Assembly: GCA_036267875.1 (NCBI GenBank)
Contig: DATAVE010000028.1
Span: 1-46,539, forward strand
Origin: DASZTV01 sp036267875
Lineage (GTDB): Bacteria > Actinomycetota > Actinomycetes > JAFAQI01
DNA: 46,539 nt
Direction of reading: 5' to 3'
Shown here: in pieces, positions 8,940-19,631 of the stretch
How positions within the stretch are numbered: the stretch's first letter is position 1
Layout: each line of letters opens with the position of its first letter
The notes under the pieces: generated by a model
Databases searched by the model: none
What the model was told of the DNA's origin: nothing
What the model saw: the letters and a program-made list of their open reading frames with translations, nothing else
Position numbers and translations under genes: made by a program

Positions 8940-10526
8940 TCAAGCCGCCCCACCGGCCGGCTGGTGCTGGACGAAGTCCTTGCCGCGGATCAGGACGAAC
9001 GCGAGCACGCCCGAGACGAACGCAATGACCGCCGCGACCAGCAGGATCTCGTTGAGCCCGGCAGTGAAGCTCGCCCGCGCGACGTGCTCTGCAAGCGAAG
9101 CTTGCTGCGGCGGCAGGTGCTCGAGGTACGCCGACGCCTGGCCGTTCTGCAATGCACTCCCGAGCGCGGCGCTCTTGGCCGCCAGCGGAGTGTGCGCCAG
9201 ACCACTCGCGACGTGGCTGCTCACGTTCTTGGAGAACAGCGTGCCGAGCAGCGCGATCCCGGTAGCGATCCCCACCTGCCGAAACGTCGAGTTGATACCG
9301 GAGGCCATGCCCGCCCGCTGCGGCTGGACGACGCCGACCGCGGTCGACGCAAGCGGCGGGTTGATCATGCCGACGCCGACGCCGCCGACGATCAGTCCGG
9401 GGATCAAGTGCGTCCATGACGTCGTCGCCGAGAGCCCTCGCATCAGCAACAGCGACACCCCGACGAGCAGCAGCCCAGGACCGATGAGAAGACGTACCGG
9501 TACGTGCGCCGAGAGCCGTCCGGCGACGGTCGCGACGACGAGGATGCCGCCTGACAGGATCACGAGCCGAAGCCCGGTCTGCAAGGCGCTGTACTGCAGC
9601 AGGTCCTGCAGATAGAGCGTGAGGTAGAGCAGCATCGAGAAGATGCTGGCCGAGATGCCGAAGGCCGCGATCGCCCCGCCGCTGAAGGTCGGCAACCGGA
9701 ACAGCGAGAGCTCGAACATCGGATGCGCGACGTAGCGCTCGGCGACCAGGAACCCGACGATCAGGACGCCGCCGGCCACGAAGCACGCGACCACCCGCGT
9801 CGAGCCGAAGCTGGTCAGCCCGGCCTCGATCAGCGCATAGATCAGACTCGCGAGGCCGGCGGTGAACAGGACGAAGCCCCACCAGTCCGGTTTGCGCGGC
9901 GAGGGATCGCGTGACTCCTCGACCCTGAGCAACGTCAGCGCAAGTGCTCCCACGCCGATCGGCAGATTGACGAAGAAGATGTAGCGCCACGACAGACCGC
10001 TGACGAGCGCGCCGCCGAGCACCGGACCGACTGCGACCGCAAAGCCCGTCGTGGCACCCCAAACACCGAACGCGACACCCCGGTCCTTGCCACGGAAGGC
10101 GTGAGCGAGCAACGCGAGGGAGACCGCGAACATGATCGCTCCGCCGACGCCCTGCAGACCTCGCGACAGCTCGAGCATCAGCGAGGATTGCGCGACGCCA
10201 CACAGCACCGACGCGACGGTGAAGACGCCGAGCCCGATCAGATAGAGCCTCTTGCGGCCGTACATGTCGGCGAGGGCGCCGGTCGTCAACAGCAGCGCGG
10301 CGAGGGTGAGCGCGTAGGCGTCAACGACCCACTGCAGGTCGGCGAAGCTCGAATGCAGCTCGTCCTGGATCTTCGGTAGCGCGACGTTCACGATCGTGAT
10401 GTCGAGCAGCAGCATGAAGGTGCCGAGGCTGACCGCGACCAGGGTCCACCACTTGTTCTCGCTGCCTTCGTGGGAGGCGGCCCCGGAAGCGGGCGCGGGC
10501 GACTGAGTCGCTGAGGTTTGGGACAT
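8940..10526 (-). CDS. DHA2-family MFS drug exporter (EmrB/QacA-type, 14 TM)
   Basis: From ATG 10526 the protein has 528 residues with the pattern of 14-TM drug:H+ antiporters. TM1 has FMLLLDITIVNVALPKIQ (motif D1), followed by LQWVVDAYALTLAALLL, then ADMYGRKRLYLIG (motif A), and GPVLGGAL for motif C. The ORF is open to 10871, but that extension crosses the divergent sigma-factor gene and has unlike composition, so the ATG at 10526 (MSQTSATQS) is chosen. The substrate is unknown. It shares a 99-bp divergent promoter region with the sigma factor, which may control it. Confidence 0.9.
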   Translation of the reverse strand: MSQTSATQSPAPASGAASHEGSENKWWTLVAVSLGTFMLLLDITIVNVALPKIQDELHSSFADLQWVVDAYALTLAALLLTTGALADMYGRKRLYLIGLGVFTVASVLCGVAQSSLMLELSRGLQGVGGAIMFAVSLALLAHAFRGKDRGVAFGVWGATTGFAVAVGPVLGGALVSGLSWRYIFFVNLPIGVGALALTLLRVEESRDPSPRKPDWWGFVLFTAGLASLIYALIEAGLTSFGSTRVVACFVAGGVLIVGFLVAERYVAHPMFELSLFRLPTFSGGAIAAFGISASIFSMLLYLTLYLQDLLQYSALQTGLRLVILSGGILVVATVAGRLSAHVPVRLLIGPGLLLVGVSLLLMRGLSATTSWTHLIPGLIVGGVGVGMINPPLASTAVGVVQPQRAGMASGINSTFRQVGIATGIALLGTLFSKNVSSHVASGLAHTPLAAKSAALGSALQNGQASAYLEHLPPQQASLAEHVARASFTAGLNEILLVAAVIAFVSGVLAFVLIRGKDFVQHQPAGGAA

Positions 10527-10625
10527 GTCTGCAGTCTGCCCCGTTACGCCGACAACATAGGTGGGTGTGCGTGTAGTAACGCGGATGGGTGTCGGAGTTC
10601 GGCCTTCGGGGACGACAGTAGAGAT

Positions 10626-11162
10626 GTGAGCGGTCGATCGGCCGAGGGAGCCGCCTCCGGCGGCGCACAGCAGGAGTCGCTGCTGGCGCTGTACGACGAC
10701 GCCCTGCCGACGGTCTACGGCTACCTGCTGTCGCGTTGCGGCTCGGTCGGGCTGGCGGAGGACCTGACGTCGGAGACGTTCCTTGCGGCCGTGTCCGCCG
10801 TCCACGCCGGTAACGCTCCACTGAGCGTGCCCTGGGTCGTGGGCATCGCTCGCCACAAGCTCGTCGACCACTGGCGAGCGAAGGGCCGTGAGGAGGCAGG
10901 GCTATCCGCCGTCGCCTCGCAGCCGCCGCCTGACGACGACCCGTGGGAGGTGCAGCTCGACGGACTGCGCGCCCAGCAGACGCTGGAAGCACTGTCGCTG
11001 ACCCACAAGACCGTTCTGACGTTGCGCTATCTCGACGACCTCACCGTGCCGGCGGTCGCGGCCGAGCTCGGACGCACCAGACAGGCGACCGAGGTCTTGA
11101 TCTCACGCGCCCGACGCGCGTTCCGCCGCGAGTACGAAGTGCGAGGAGGCGACGATGGCTGA
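10626..11162 (+). CDS. ECF-like RNA polymerase sigma factor
   Basis: A 178-residue sigma-70 family protein with region 2 (LLALYDDALPTVYGYLL to VVGIARHKLVDHWRA) and region 4 (LTHKTVLTLRYLDDLTVPAV, then ELGRTRQATEVLISRARR). The GTG at 10626 is taken as start; the ORF is open further upstream but its composition there is not protein-like. Its last codons overlap the start of the next gene by 8 bp, indicating translational coupling. No classical anti-sigma gene follows. The N-terminal segment of the coupled protein may take that role. Confidence 0.88.
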   Translation: MSGRSAEGAASGGAQQESLLALYDDALPTVYGYLLSRCGSVGLAEDLTSETFLAAVSAVHAGNAPLSVPWVVGIARHKLVDHWRAKGREEAGLSAVASQPPPDDDPWEVQLDGLRAQQTLEALSLTHKTVLTLRYLDDLTVPAVAAELGRTRQATEVLISRARRAFRREYEVRGGDDG

Positions 11163-12036
11163 CCCACTGGAGGCACTGCGCCGCCCGATCGTCCCGCTCG
11201 ACCCCGATCCCTCGTTCACCATCCGCTTGCGCTCGCACCTCGAGCGCGCCCTCGTCGAAGGAGACGAAGTCATGCCCGCTCTCGAAAGCCCGTCCCGCAC
11301 GGAAAGCACGAACGTGACACCGCCCGCCGACGGCGACATCGCCTTCTTCAGCCTGCATGTGCCTTCGGCCGATCGTGCCCGCGCGTTCTATGGCGAAGTG
11401 CTCGGCTGGCGCTTCGGCGACCCGATGGAGCCGGGCGGCTACGACCGGATCGTGAACCTCTCGCTGCCGGGCGGCGTCTGGGACGGCGAGGGCGTGCCCG
11501 GCGTACCGAACCCAGGGGTACATCTGGTGCGTCACGTCGCCGACCTCGCGGCCTCCAGCGCGAAGGTCCGTGCGCTCGGCGGGACCGCGAGTGAGCCCGA
11601 GGTGACGCCGTACGGGTCTCGCGCTCGGTGCACCGACGACCAGGGCAACGGCTTCGCGCTATTGCAGCATCCACCCGGGGTCGCTCAGTCAGCGCAGAAC
11701 GGCGAGCGGCCTGGCGACCTCGCCTACATCACGATCGCGCCGGGCGACGAGCAGCTGGCGGCGACGTTCTACGGCGGGTTGTTCGGCTGGCAGTTCCGCC
11801 CCGGCAGTGTCGAGCACGCGCTACAGGTGGAGGGGCCGACGCCGCAGACCGGGATGTGGGGCGGCACCGGCCGGCCGAACGTGATGCTGATGTACCGCGT
11901 CGACGATGTCGCCGTGGCGGTTGCGAAGGTTCGCGCACTCGGCGGAGAGGCGACAGATCCCGCCCAGATGCCGTATGGCGTGACGTCGGACTGCGTCGAC
12001 GACCAGGGCATGGCCTTCTATCTAGGCCAGCTCTAG
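11155..12036 (+). CDS. Two-domain VOC/glyoxalase-fold protein coupled to the sigma factor
   Basis: A 293-residue protein with about 40 N-terminal residues of the DPLEALRRPIVPLDPDPSF type, seen in proteins encoded beside ECF sigma factors, followed by two vicinal-oxygen-chelate domains. Domain 1 begins IAFFSLHVPSADRARAFYGE and domain 2 begins LAYITIAPGDEQLAATFYGG; each ends with DDQGNGFALLQH or DDQGMAFYLGQL. VOC domains bind small molecules or metals (glyoxalases, resistance proteins). Overlap with the sigma gene supports a sensor or resistance role tied to sigma activity; that is inference. Confidence 0.85.
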   Translation: MADPLEALRRPIVPLDPDPSFTIRLRSHLERALVEGDEVMPALESPSRTESTNVTPPADGDIAFFSLHVPSADRARAFYGEVLGWRFGDPMEPGGYDRIVNLSLPGGVWDGEGVPGVPNPGVHLVRHVADLAASSAKVRALGGTASEPEVTPYGSRARCTDDQGNGFALLQHPPGVAQSAQNGERPGDLAYITIAPGDEQLAATFYGGLFGWQFRPGSVEHALQVEGPTPQTGMWGGTGRPNVMLMYRVDDVAVAVAKVRALGGEATDPAQMPYGVTSDCVDDQGMAFYLGQL

Positions 12037-12051
12037 CCGCGGTCTGCGTTG

Positions 12052-12095
12052 TTGTCAGGCTGCGCCAACGCTCGAGCGTGCTCGGGGCCTGACAA
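12052..12095. terminator. Bidirectional hairpin between convergent genes
   Basis: TTGTCAGGC (12052-12060) pairs perfectly with GCCTGACAA (12087-12095), and the loop contains its own 10-bp palindrome CGCTCGAGCG at 12069-12078. The element lies in the 79-bp gap between the stops of the VOC gene and the second exporter. There is no U-tract beyond the two terminal T/A pairs of the stem, so rho-independent strength is uncertain. Confidence 0.6.
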
Positions 12096-12115
12096 GTCGA
12101 GTCAGCCCGCACGGT

Positions 12116-14257
<2,142 letters not shown>

Positions 14258-14309
14258 TACTTGATCATGTCCCTCTCAGCGGCCGTTAGGCCTCTCAGCG
14301 CGCAGCGTC

Positions 14310-14894
14310 TCAGCTGGGACAGGTCACCGTGAGCATGAAGGCGGTGTTGAGCGCCGAGCGCGTCGGGCTGTCGACGAACTCGAGATCCCATTGCTTGGGG
14401 TTCGACGGGTCGAAGCTCACCGCAGACGGAATCGGGAGGATCGGGTCGGTTCCGCCTGCCTGGCCGGCCTGAGCGACCGCGGCGCAGGGCTCGATGGCCC
14501 GGTTGAAGGTGACGGCATACTCCCCGGTCGCGATCCGGGCGGCTGACACCGCGCCACTGTGGGAGCCGAGGTCGCCCTCAGCGTCGACGTTGGCGTACAT
14601 CACCACCGTGGGCGCTGACGCTGCCGAGTCACCCGCCGGCCCGGCCGGGCCCTGCGGCCCTGCCGGCCCTTGCAGACCTTGTGGGCCTTGCGCGTTGAAC
14701 GACAACGGCGTCTCCCGCGAGGTACAGCCCTTTGCCGAGTGCACGATCCGCAGCGCGCCGCCAGACTTCGCGACACAGCCATGAATCGGTCCGGTGGCTC
14801 CGGCGGCAACCGCTACCCCGAGCCCAGCGATCACCAGGCTCATCGAGCCGAACACTCCGACTGCGATCGCCGACGGCGTCGTCCACTGCTTCAT
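14310..14894 (-). CDS. Exported collagen-like-repeat protein
   Basis: A 194-residue protein starting at ATG 14894, which has GGAGG-like bases (TGGAGGATCG) at the right distance; the longer ORF start at 14951 lacks this. Residues ~8-35 form a signal or membrane segment (MSLVIAGLGVAVAAGATG). A Cys-containing region follows (HGCVAKSGGALRIV, KGCTSRETPLSFN), then a short collagen-type Gly-X-Y run (GPQGLQGPAGPQGPAGPAG) and a beta-rich C-terminal domain with two cysteines. Such proteins occur on actinobacterial cell surfaces; the function is unknown. Confidence 0.8.
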   Translation of the reverse strand: MKQWTTPSAIAVGVFGSMSLVIAGLGVAVAAGATGPIHGCVAKSGGALRIVHSAKGCTSRETPLSFNAQGPQGLQGPAGPQGPAGPAGDSAASAPTVVMYANVDAEGDLGSHSGAVSAARIATGEYAVTFNRAIEPCAAVAQAGQAGGTDPILPIPSAVSFDPSNPKQWDLEFVDSPTRSALNTAFMLTVTCPS

Positions 14895-14971
14895 CGATCC
14901 TCCAGCCAACAACCCCCGAAGCGCGTTCGCGCCAGGCTCACTACACGACATGAGCCGACGAGACGCAACCG

Positions 14972-16018
14972 ATGCGCGACGATGAGCCGGTGAGCCTCTT
15001 CAAGCGCAAGCCTCAGGACTCCCCCGCCGCGGTCTCCACACCGGCGCCGACGTTCGCGCAGGTGATCGGACAGCTGGCGACCACGGCCGGCCCTTCGGTG
15101 ACGGCGCGCTCGGACTTCGTGAAGAAGGTCGACTGCGGCCAGTGCGGCGGCACGAAGCGGCTGCCGTCTGTCACTTCGTACTTGTATTGCGACTACTGCG
15201 GCGCGCTGATGGACTACGACTTCCGGACCGCCAACGCGGACACCAACGCAGGACTGACCAACACCGTCTACCACCACCTCGCTGCGCCTTGGCAGATCCC
15301 GATGGCGGCGGCGCGGGCGTCGGGCGACGCCGAGAGCCTGCGTACGAGCTATCGCGCGATCTTCAGCGAGTGGGTGAAGCAGTGCCCTCAGGCGGTGTCG
15401 CCGCGCTGCGCCAACGACGACGACTTCCGCGACCGGATGGTCACCTACCTGGTCGAGAGTGCTGTGAACAAAGACCTCGACCCGGACCAGGCATCGCTGG
15501 ATGCCGAAATGCAGATGCGGACGAACGCACTCGTGCGGGTGCCGATGGGCACTGGCGCGTGGCGAGTCCAGAACGGCTTCTGGGAGGTCGCCGAGCTGTT
15601 CAAGAAACAGATGGAGCTGGCGTATGCGCGGCTGGACGCGGCTGGCGTGCTTGCGCTCGACCCAGACCAAGCGCCGAGCGGAGTGCCGCTTCGGATGGAG
15701 TACTCGACGTTCTGCCAGGGCTGGCTGCCTCACCTCTCTGAGGAAGAGGGTGAGAAGCTGCTGGAGATGTACGGCCTGTCCGGCGAATACGAGAAGTACG
15801 AAGAGATCGACACCGACTCGACGCAATGTGGCGGCTGCGGTGCCCAGCTGAAAACCGTCCCAGGTGCCTCAGCTGTGATCTGCGACGGCTGCGGCCGCAA
15901 GCTCGACATCGGCGGCGGCACGTCGCCGTGCTCGGGCTGCGGTGCACCGCTGACCTTCCCGCTCGGCGTCAACCGGCTCACCTGCCCGTACTGCCAGCAA
16001 GCAACATCTCGCGCCTAG
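14972..16018 (+). CDS. Zinc-ribbon protein with three CxxC-CxxC modules
   Basis: A 348-residue cytosolic-looking protein. It has one zinc ribbon near the N-terminus (DCGQCGG and YCDYCG) and two at the C-terminus (QCGGCGAQL with CDGCGRKLD; PCSGCGAPL with CPYCQQ). Between them lies an alpha-helical region of about 200 residues without a recognisable domain. Zinc ribbons of this kind bind nucleic acids or proteins. The ATG at 14972 and a GTG at 14990 (VSLFKRKPQ) are both possible starts. It is divergent from the collagen-like gene, and its TAG abuts the stop of the convergent SDR gene with no base between. Confidence 0.8.
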   Translation: MRDDEPVSLFKRKPQDSPAAVSTPAPTFAQVIGQLATTAGPSVTARSDFVKKVDCGQCGGTKRLPSVTSYLYCDYCGALMDYDFRTANADTNAGLTNTVYHHLAAPWQIPMAAARASGDAESLRTSYRAIFSEWVKQCPQAVSPRCANDDDFRDRMVTYLVESAVNKDLDPDQASLDAEMQMRTNALVRVPMGTGAWRVQNGFWEVAELFKKQMELAYARLDAAGVLALDPDQAPSGVPLRMEYSTFCQGWLPHLSEEEGEKLLEMYGLSGEYEKYEEIDTDSTQCGGCGAQLKTVPGASAVICDGCGRKLDIGGGTSPCSGCGAPLTFPLGVNRLTCPYCQQATSRA

Positions 16019-16822
16019 CTAAATGAAGTCGGACCCGCCGTCGACGTTGACGGTCGCTCCGGTCACGTAGCCGTTGCGCTTCGACGCGAGGTACGTCGTG
16101 ATCGAAGCAACCTCTTCCGGCAGGCCAGCCCGACCGAGGTCGGCGGGCTGGTGAAAGTTGCGCTCGATCCAGGCCATGACGTCCTTCGGGTCCGAGGCAT
16201 CGAGTCCGTCTACGGCGAGGACGTCGGCGAGCACTTCAGTGAAGCTCGCTGTGACGATCGTGCCGGGACACACGCAGTTCACGAGGATGCCTTCGGGAGC
16301 GAGGCTCTTCGAGAGGTTCTTCGTCACGCTGGCGAGCGCGGCCTTCGACGCGGTGTAGGCAACGATGCGCGGGTTCTGACGCTGAATCGAGTGCGCAGCC
16401 AAGGTGACAATCCGGGCCCACGACGCGGAGCGGAGCAGCGGCAACGCGGCGCGGATCGTCCGGACGCCGGCCATCGTCCCTAGCGAGAAGGCCGTCTCCC
16501 AGTCGTCGTCGCTGAGGTCCGCGAAATGGCCGTCGCCTGGACCGGTCGTGTGCACCAAAGCGTTGACCTCGCCCCAGCGCTCAGCGATCTCTGCGAATGC
16601 CGCTTCAACGGACTCGGTGCTCGACATGTCGGTGCTGATCCCGATCGCCTCCGCGGCGCCGCGGTCGCGAAGCTGCGCAACGGCCGCGTCCAGTGCCTCC
16701 TTGCCGCGCGCGAGCACTGCGACGGATGCACGTTCCTCAGCGAACGTGGCCGCGATCGCGAGCCCCATTCCCTTGCTGCCACCGGTAACAACCGCGCGTG
16801 CGCCGGACAGTCCAAGATCCAC
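16019..16822 (-). CDS. Short-chain dehydrogenase/reductase
   Basis: A classical SDR of 267 residues. It has TGGSKGMG at 13-20 for the cofactor, the catalytic YTASK (RIVAYTASKAALASVT), and the usual end GYVTGATVNVDGGSDF. The ORF is open to 17023, but the family N-terminus fits the GTG at 16822 (MDLGLSGARAVVTGG), and upstream codons are not SDR-like. It reads from its own upstream region, which has no evident Shine-Dalgarno, so leaderless expression is possible. Substrate unknown. Confidence 0.87.
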   Translation of the reverse strand: MDLGLSGARAVVTGGSKGMGLAIAATFAEERASVAVLARGKEALDAAVAQLRDRGAAEAIGISTDMSSTESVEAAFAEIAERWGEVNALVHTTGPGDGHFADLSDDDWETAFSLGTMAGVRTIRAALPLLRSASWARIVTLAAHSIQRQNPRIVAYTASKAALASVTKNLSKSLAPEGILVNCVCPGTIVTASFTEVLADVLAVDGLDASDPKDVMAWIERNFHQPADLGRAGLPEEVASITTYLASKRNGYVTGATVNVDGGSDFI

Positions 16823-17030
16823 GGCTGAACTGTACGGCGCAGCCACACCAAGCCGCCGCTGCGGCCAACCTCCGTGGTCCTCGGGCGACAGTTCTCGAAC
16901 CCGTCCCCGCCCGTGTTGCAACAGGCGATCAGGGCCTACCGCAAACCTGGCCAGCTTGGACCGCATCCAGAGCGTCCTCCGCTCGGGCCGAGTGCAGCAG
17001 GAATCCCGCCTTTGGCGGATCACACGATGA

Positions 17031-17221
17031 TCAGCAATAGGCAGGCGCCGAGGCGAGGAGCTTGAGGTTCACCGCCGCCGCCATGGCGCGATAGCCGGCG
17101 AGGTTCGGATGCAGGTGATCGGGACCGCGTTAGGTCTGTCGCAGGATGTCGTGGTTTGCGGGGTCCTGCAGGGCCTTTGCGAAAGTCGACCACCCCGTCT
17201 GCCAAACGCTGGCCGTGGCGC
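17031..17221 (-). pseudogene. Remnant of an SGNH/GDSL hydrolase C-terminus
   Basis: The minus strand still encodes the hallmark end of an SGNH hydrolase, DHLHPNLAGYRAMAAAVNL, containing the catalytic Asp-x-x-His. Just before it are LADGVVDF and AKALQDPANH, the usual preceding strand and loop. The pieces are broken: a one-base shift follows VVDF at about 17180, and a TAA sits between RQT and the DHLHP segment. The rest of the gene is missing because an intact unrelated gene ends at 17222. It is a decayed fragment, perhaps marking the boundary of the catabolic island. Positions 16823-17030 hold nothing else I can support. Confidence 0.75.
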
Positions 17222-17551
17222 CTATTGGCCCTGGGCACCTGCCGGGCCGGGCAGCGTCGTGATCCGCGTCAATCGATCCACGACGAGCCGTATGAGATCG
17301 AGGGCCGAGACCGCTTGGTCGAGCGGGTGCCAGGAGCTTGGTCGCACGAAACCATCGTCGGGCACTGTGCCGCTGCGCAGCCGGATCGGGTCGGTCGCGC
17401 CGATCTCGACGATTTCTGACATCACCTGGATGAGATCCAAGGTCGGCGGGTCGCCGGACAACGCTCCGTCATCCCATCTGATCGTCACGACGCTGCCATT
17501 GCGAACGCCGCGAACCTCGAATGCCTTGGTCTGAGAGTCAATCGCGCTCAT
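17222..17551 (-). CDS. Hypothetical protein, last gene of the eight-gene operon
   Basis: A 109-residue protein of unknown family. The N-terminal half looks beta-rich (FEVRGVRNGSVVTIRWDDG), and the second half carries helices with GATDPIRLRSG. Its ATG overlaps the stop of the kinase-like gene by 4 bp (17548-17551), so it is translationally coupled and probably acts with that protein. No signal peptide, membrane segment or metal motif is visible. It ends next to the SGNH remnant. Confidence 0.7.
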   Translation of the reverse strand: MSAIDSQTKAFEVRGVRNGSVVTIRWDDGALSGDPPTLDLIQVMSEIVEIGATDPIRLRSGTVPDDGFVRPSSWHPLDQAVSALDLIRLVVDRLTRITTLPGPAGAQGQ

Positions 17552-18591
17552 GATGGCGCTCCCGCGAGGGTGGGATAGAGCAAATCGGTCAGCACCGCGC
17601 CGAGCTCGTCGAAGAGATCATCGAGCAGACGGCTCTCCGCTACGGACTCGACGACGTTGACGGCGCTGCGAAGAAGACATGACATCTTCACCGACCCCAC
17701 CATCTCCCACCAACGGACCGTCTCGCGGTCGATTTGCTCGCCACGGGCACTCTCGTAGAGCGTGAGCCAGGTATCGGGCGCCACGAGCGAGCCCACCCGG
17801 CCGGTGCCAGCCCGCCAGCAAACAAGTTGGGCCCAGGCGACGTCCTCGAGCGGGTCGCCCGCGTGCGCCATTTCCCAGTCGAGCACGAGGCGTAGTCCGT
17901 CCCTCTGCCCTACTTCGCCATGACCGTGAAGCACGTTTCCGGTTCGGAAATCGCCGTGGACCAGCGAGAGGCGCTTGGGACGCCGTGGCATGTGCTCATT
18001 CAGCCACTCAATGGCCCGGCGATTTATCTCGGTCTGCGCACTCGGGGTACGTCGAAGCTGCTCAGTCACCAGGTCGACTGCGCGATGGGCCGGTGCCGTG
18101 GTCTGACAAGCCGCCACCATGGCTTCTGGCACCGGCGCCCCATGGATCGACGCGAGCAAGTTGGCGAGGTCCGCACCGAGAGCGTCGCGGTTTTCGACAT
18201 ACCAAGGGTCACGACGAAGCGGACCGACAAGCGCCGTTCCCCGGCCGCGCTCCATAACGAGGTATGCGCAACCAAGCGGCGACTGCGCGTCCCCCGATCC
18301 GACTACCTCGGGGACGCGGAGGCCCGCTCCGTGGAGCACCCGCAGGAGATCCGCCTCGTCGGCGCGACTCAATGCATGGTCGCCGGTTCCTACGACGCCA
18401 TCGGCATTGTCTGCGCAGAGAATCAACTCACGACGTACGCCTAAGACGGTGGCGTCGACGGACCACATCGTTCGGGAGTACCCGCCTTTGAGCCGAATGA
18501 CCTCAGTGATCTCCGCACCTGGCAAGTGCGCCCTGATACAGGTTGCGACGAGTGCGCTCAATGGGTTCTCAGTTACCCGCGCCGCGCTCAC
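17548..18591 (-). CDS. APH-like phosphotransferase (kinase fold)
   Basis: A 347-residue aminoglycoside-phosphotransferase-fold protein. The catalytic loop is LVHGDFRTGNVL and the metal-binding motif is LDWEMAHAGDP; a Gly-rich start GGYSRTMW represents the nucleotide loop. Members of this group are common in lipid, steroid and terpenoid degradation clusters and next to acyl-CoA dehydrogenases. They probably phosphorylate a hydroxylated intermediate; the actual substrate is unknown. Start: the ORF opens at 18702, but the GTG at 18591 overlaps the previous stop by 4 bp (GTGA) and fits the family. Ahead of it in the operon is an LLM oxidoreductase. Confidence 0.87.
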   Translation of the reverse strand: MSAARVTENPLSALVATCIRAHLPGAEITEVIRLKGGYSRTMWSVDATVLGVRRELILCADNADGVVGTGDHALSRADEADLLRVLHGAGLRVPEVVGSGDAQSPLGCAYLVMERGRGTALVGPLRRDPWYVENRDALGADLANLLASIHGAPVPEAMVAACQTTAPAHRAVDLVTEQLRRTPSAQTEINRRAIEWLNEHMPRRPKRLSLVHGDFRTGNVLHGHGEVGQRDGLRLVLDWEMAHAGDPLEDVAWAQLVCWRAGTGRVGSLVAPDTWLTLYESARGEQIDRETVRWWEMVGSVKMSCLLRSAVNVVESVAESRLLDDLFDELGAVLTDLLYPTLAGAPS

Positions 18592-19631
18592 AGGAGCCGC
18601 CGGAGCTCTCGGACGAGCGGCGTCGCCTCGGCGGGTGACGCACCGTGGACCAGCACCTCGTCGGCGCCGGCCACGAGGTAGTCGCGAACTCGCTGGGCGC
18701 ACATCGCACTAGAGCCGACGGCCGCGCCGTCGATGAACCAGCTATCTGGAACCACCTCTGCCGCTTGTACGAGGTGGTCGCGCGTCATCGCGGTGTCGGC
18801 GATGCCCTTTCCGAGCATCGACGGATGCCCCCGAATAGTGGCGAGTACGGCAGGGTCCCATCCGTTGCGCTCGACGAGCTGCTCCCCCAGTCCACGGACC
18901 TGGAAATAGCTGACAGCGCGAGCACGGACCGCTAGGTCCGCCCTTCCGGGCGCCAACTCCGGCGCGGACACAAGCGTCGAAACGACGCGTACGGCCGCAG
19001 GGTCACGCCCTGCCACTGCCGCAGCTCCGCGTACAAGCGCAATCGAGTCGGCGACTGCCTGGGCCGACAAGAAGGGGTGCAGGATGACCCCGTCGAAGAG
19101 GCGTCCCGCAAGGTCGAGGCCCATTGGGCCGATGGTTCCGAAATAGAGCGGAGGTGCCGGCCCCCGGGGGACGTCGACGAGGCGCAAGTTGTGGAATGTG
19201 CCGGCAGGGCCTGACTCATCAACCCGTTCACCTGCCCACAGCCTGCGAAGGACGCCGACCAGGTGGGCCATGCCCGCAAGAGTCGGCTTCGCCACGCCGA
19301 GCGACGGCGCCAGCGCGCTCAGACCGCGGCCAAGACCCAGGATGAAACGTCCCCCGCTCATGCTTTGCAAGGTTGCCGCCATCGCCGCGATCGTCACTGG
19401 ATGGCGGGTTCCTTGATGGATCAGAGCGGTACCGACGCGGAGGTGACTCGTCGCACCGACCACGGCGCCGCACACCGAGCCGGCTTCCTTGAGATCGAGC
19501 CGTTCACTGACATAGACCGCACCAAAGCCAGCCGCCTCAGCGTCACGGGCCTCATTGATCGCGTCGGCCGGACTGGTCGTCCGCCCCGGTACGACGTACA
19601 CACTGATCGCCCCGACGGGGTCCTCGCTCAA
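18588..19631 (-). CDS. LLM-class F420/flavin-dependent oxidoreductase of the catabolic operon
   Basis: A 347-residue luciferase-like enzyme: EAAGFGAVYVSERLDLKEAG, LRVGTALIHQGTRHPVTIAA, GGRFILGLGRGL and PPLYFGTIGPMGLDLAG are the family landmarks. It probably uses F420 (or FMN) for a redox step on a CoA-bound or free intermediate. I take the TTG at 19631, whose bases overlap the stop of the enoyl-CoA hydratase by 4 bp (TTGA); a GTG 15 bases earlier is an alternative. It sits between the hydratase and the kinase-like gene, each junction overlapping by 4 bp. Confidence 0.87.
   Translation of the reverse strand: MSEDPVGAISVYVVPGRTTSPADAINEARDAEAAGFGAVYVSERLDLKEAGSVCGAVVGATSHLRVGTALIHQGTRHPVTIAAMAATLQSMSGGRFILGLGRGLSALAPSLGVAKPTLAGMAHLVGVLRRLWAGERVDESGPAGTFHNLRLVDVPRGPAPPLYFGTIGPMGLDLAGRLFDGVILHPFLSAQAVADSIALVRGAAAVAGRDPAAVRVVSTLVSAPELAPGRADLAVRARAVSYFQVRGLGEQLVERNGWDPAVLATIRGHPSMLGKGIADTAMTRDHLVQAAEVVPDSWFIDGAAVGSSAMCAQRVRDYLVAGADEVLVHGASPAEATPLVRELRRLL

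Noticed and set aside
8936..8960. GC-rich near-palindrome after the phospholipase C gene as a terminator
   Set aside because: It lies within the exporter coding end, is imperfect and has no U-tract.
8932..10203. 423-codon minus-strand ORF over the first exporter
   Set aside because: Same shadow effect; composition is Arg/Gly-rich and has no motif.
10527..10871. N-terminal extension of the first exporter
   Set aside because: It crosses the divergent sigma gene and encodes Gly/Arg text unlike exporter N-termini; ATG 10526 fits the family.
14891..15826. 311-codon minus-strand ORF under the zinc-ribbon gene
   Set aside because: Arg/His/Val-rich shadow; the plus strand has ordered CxxC pairs.
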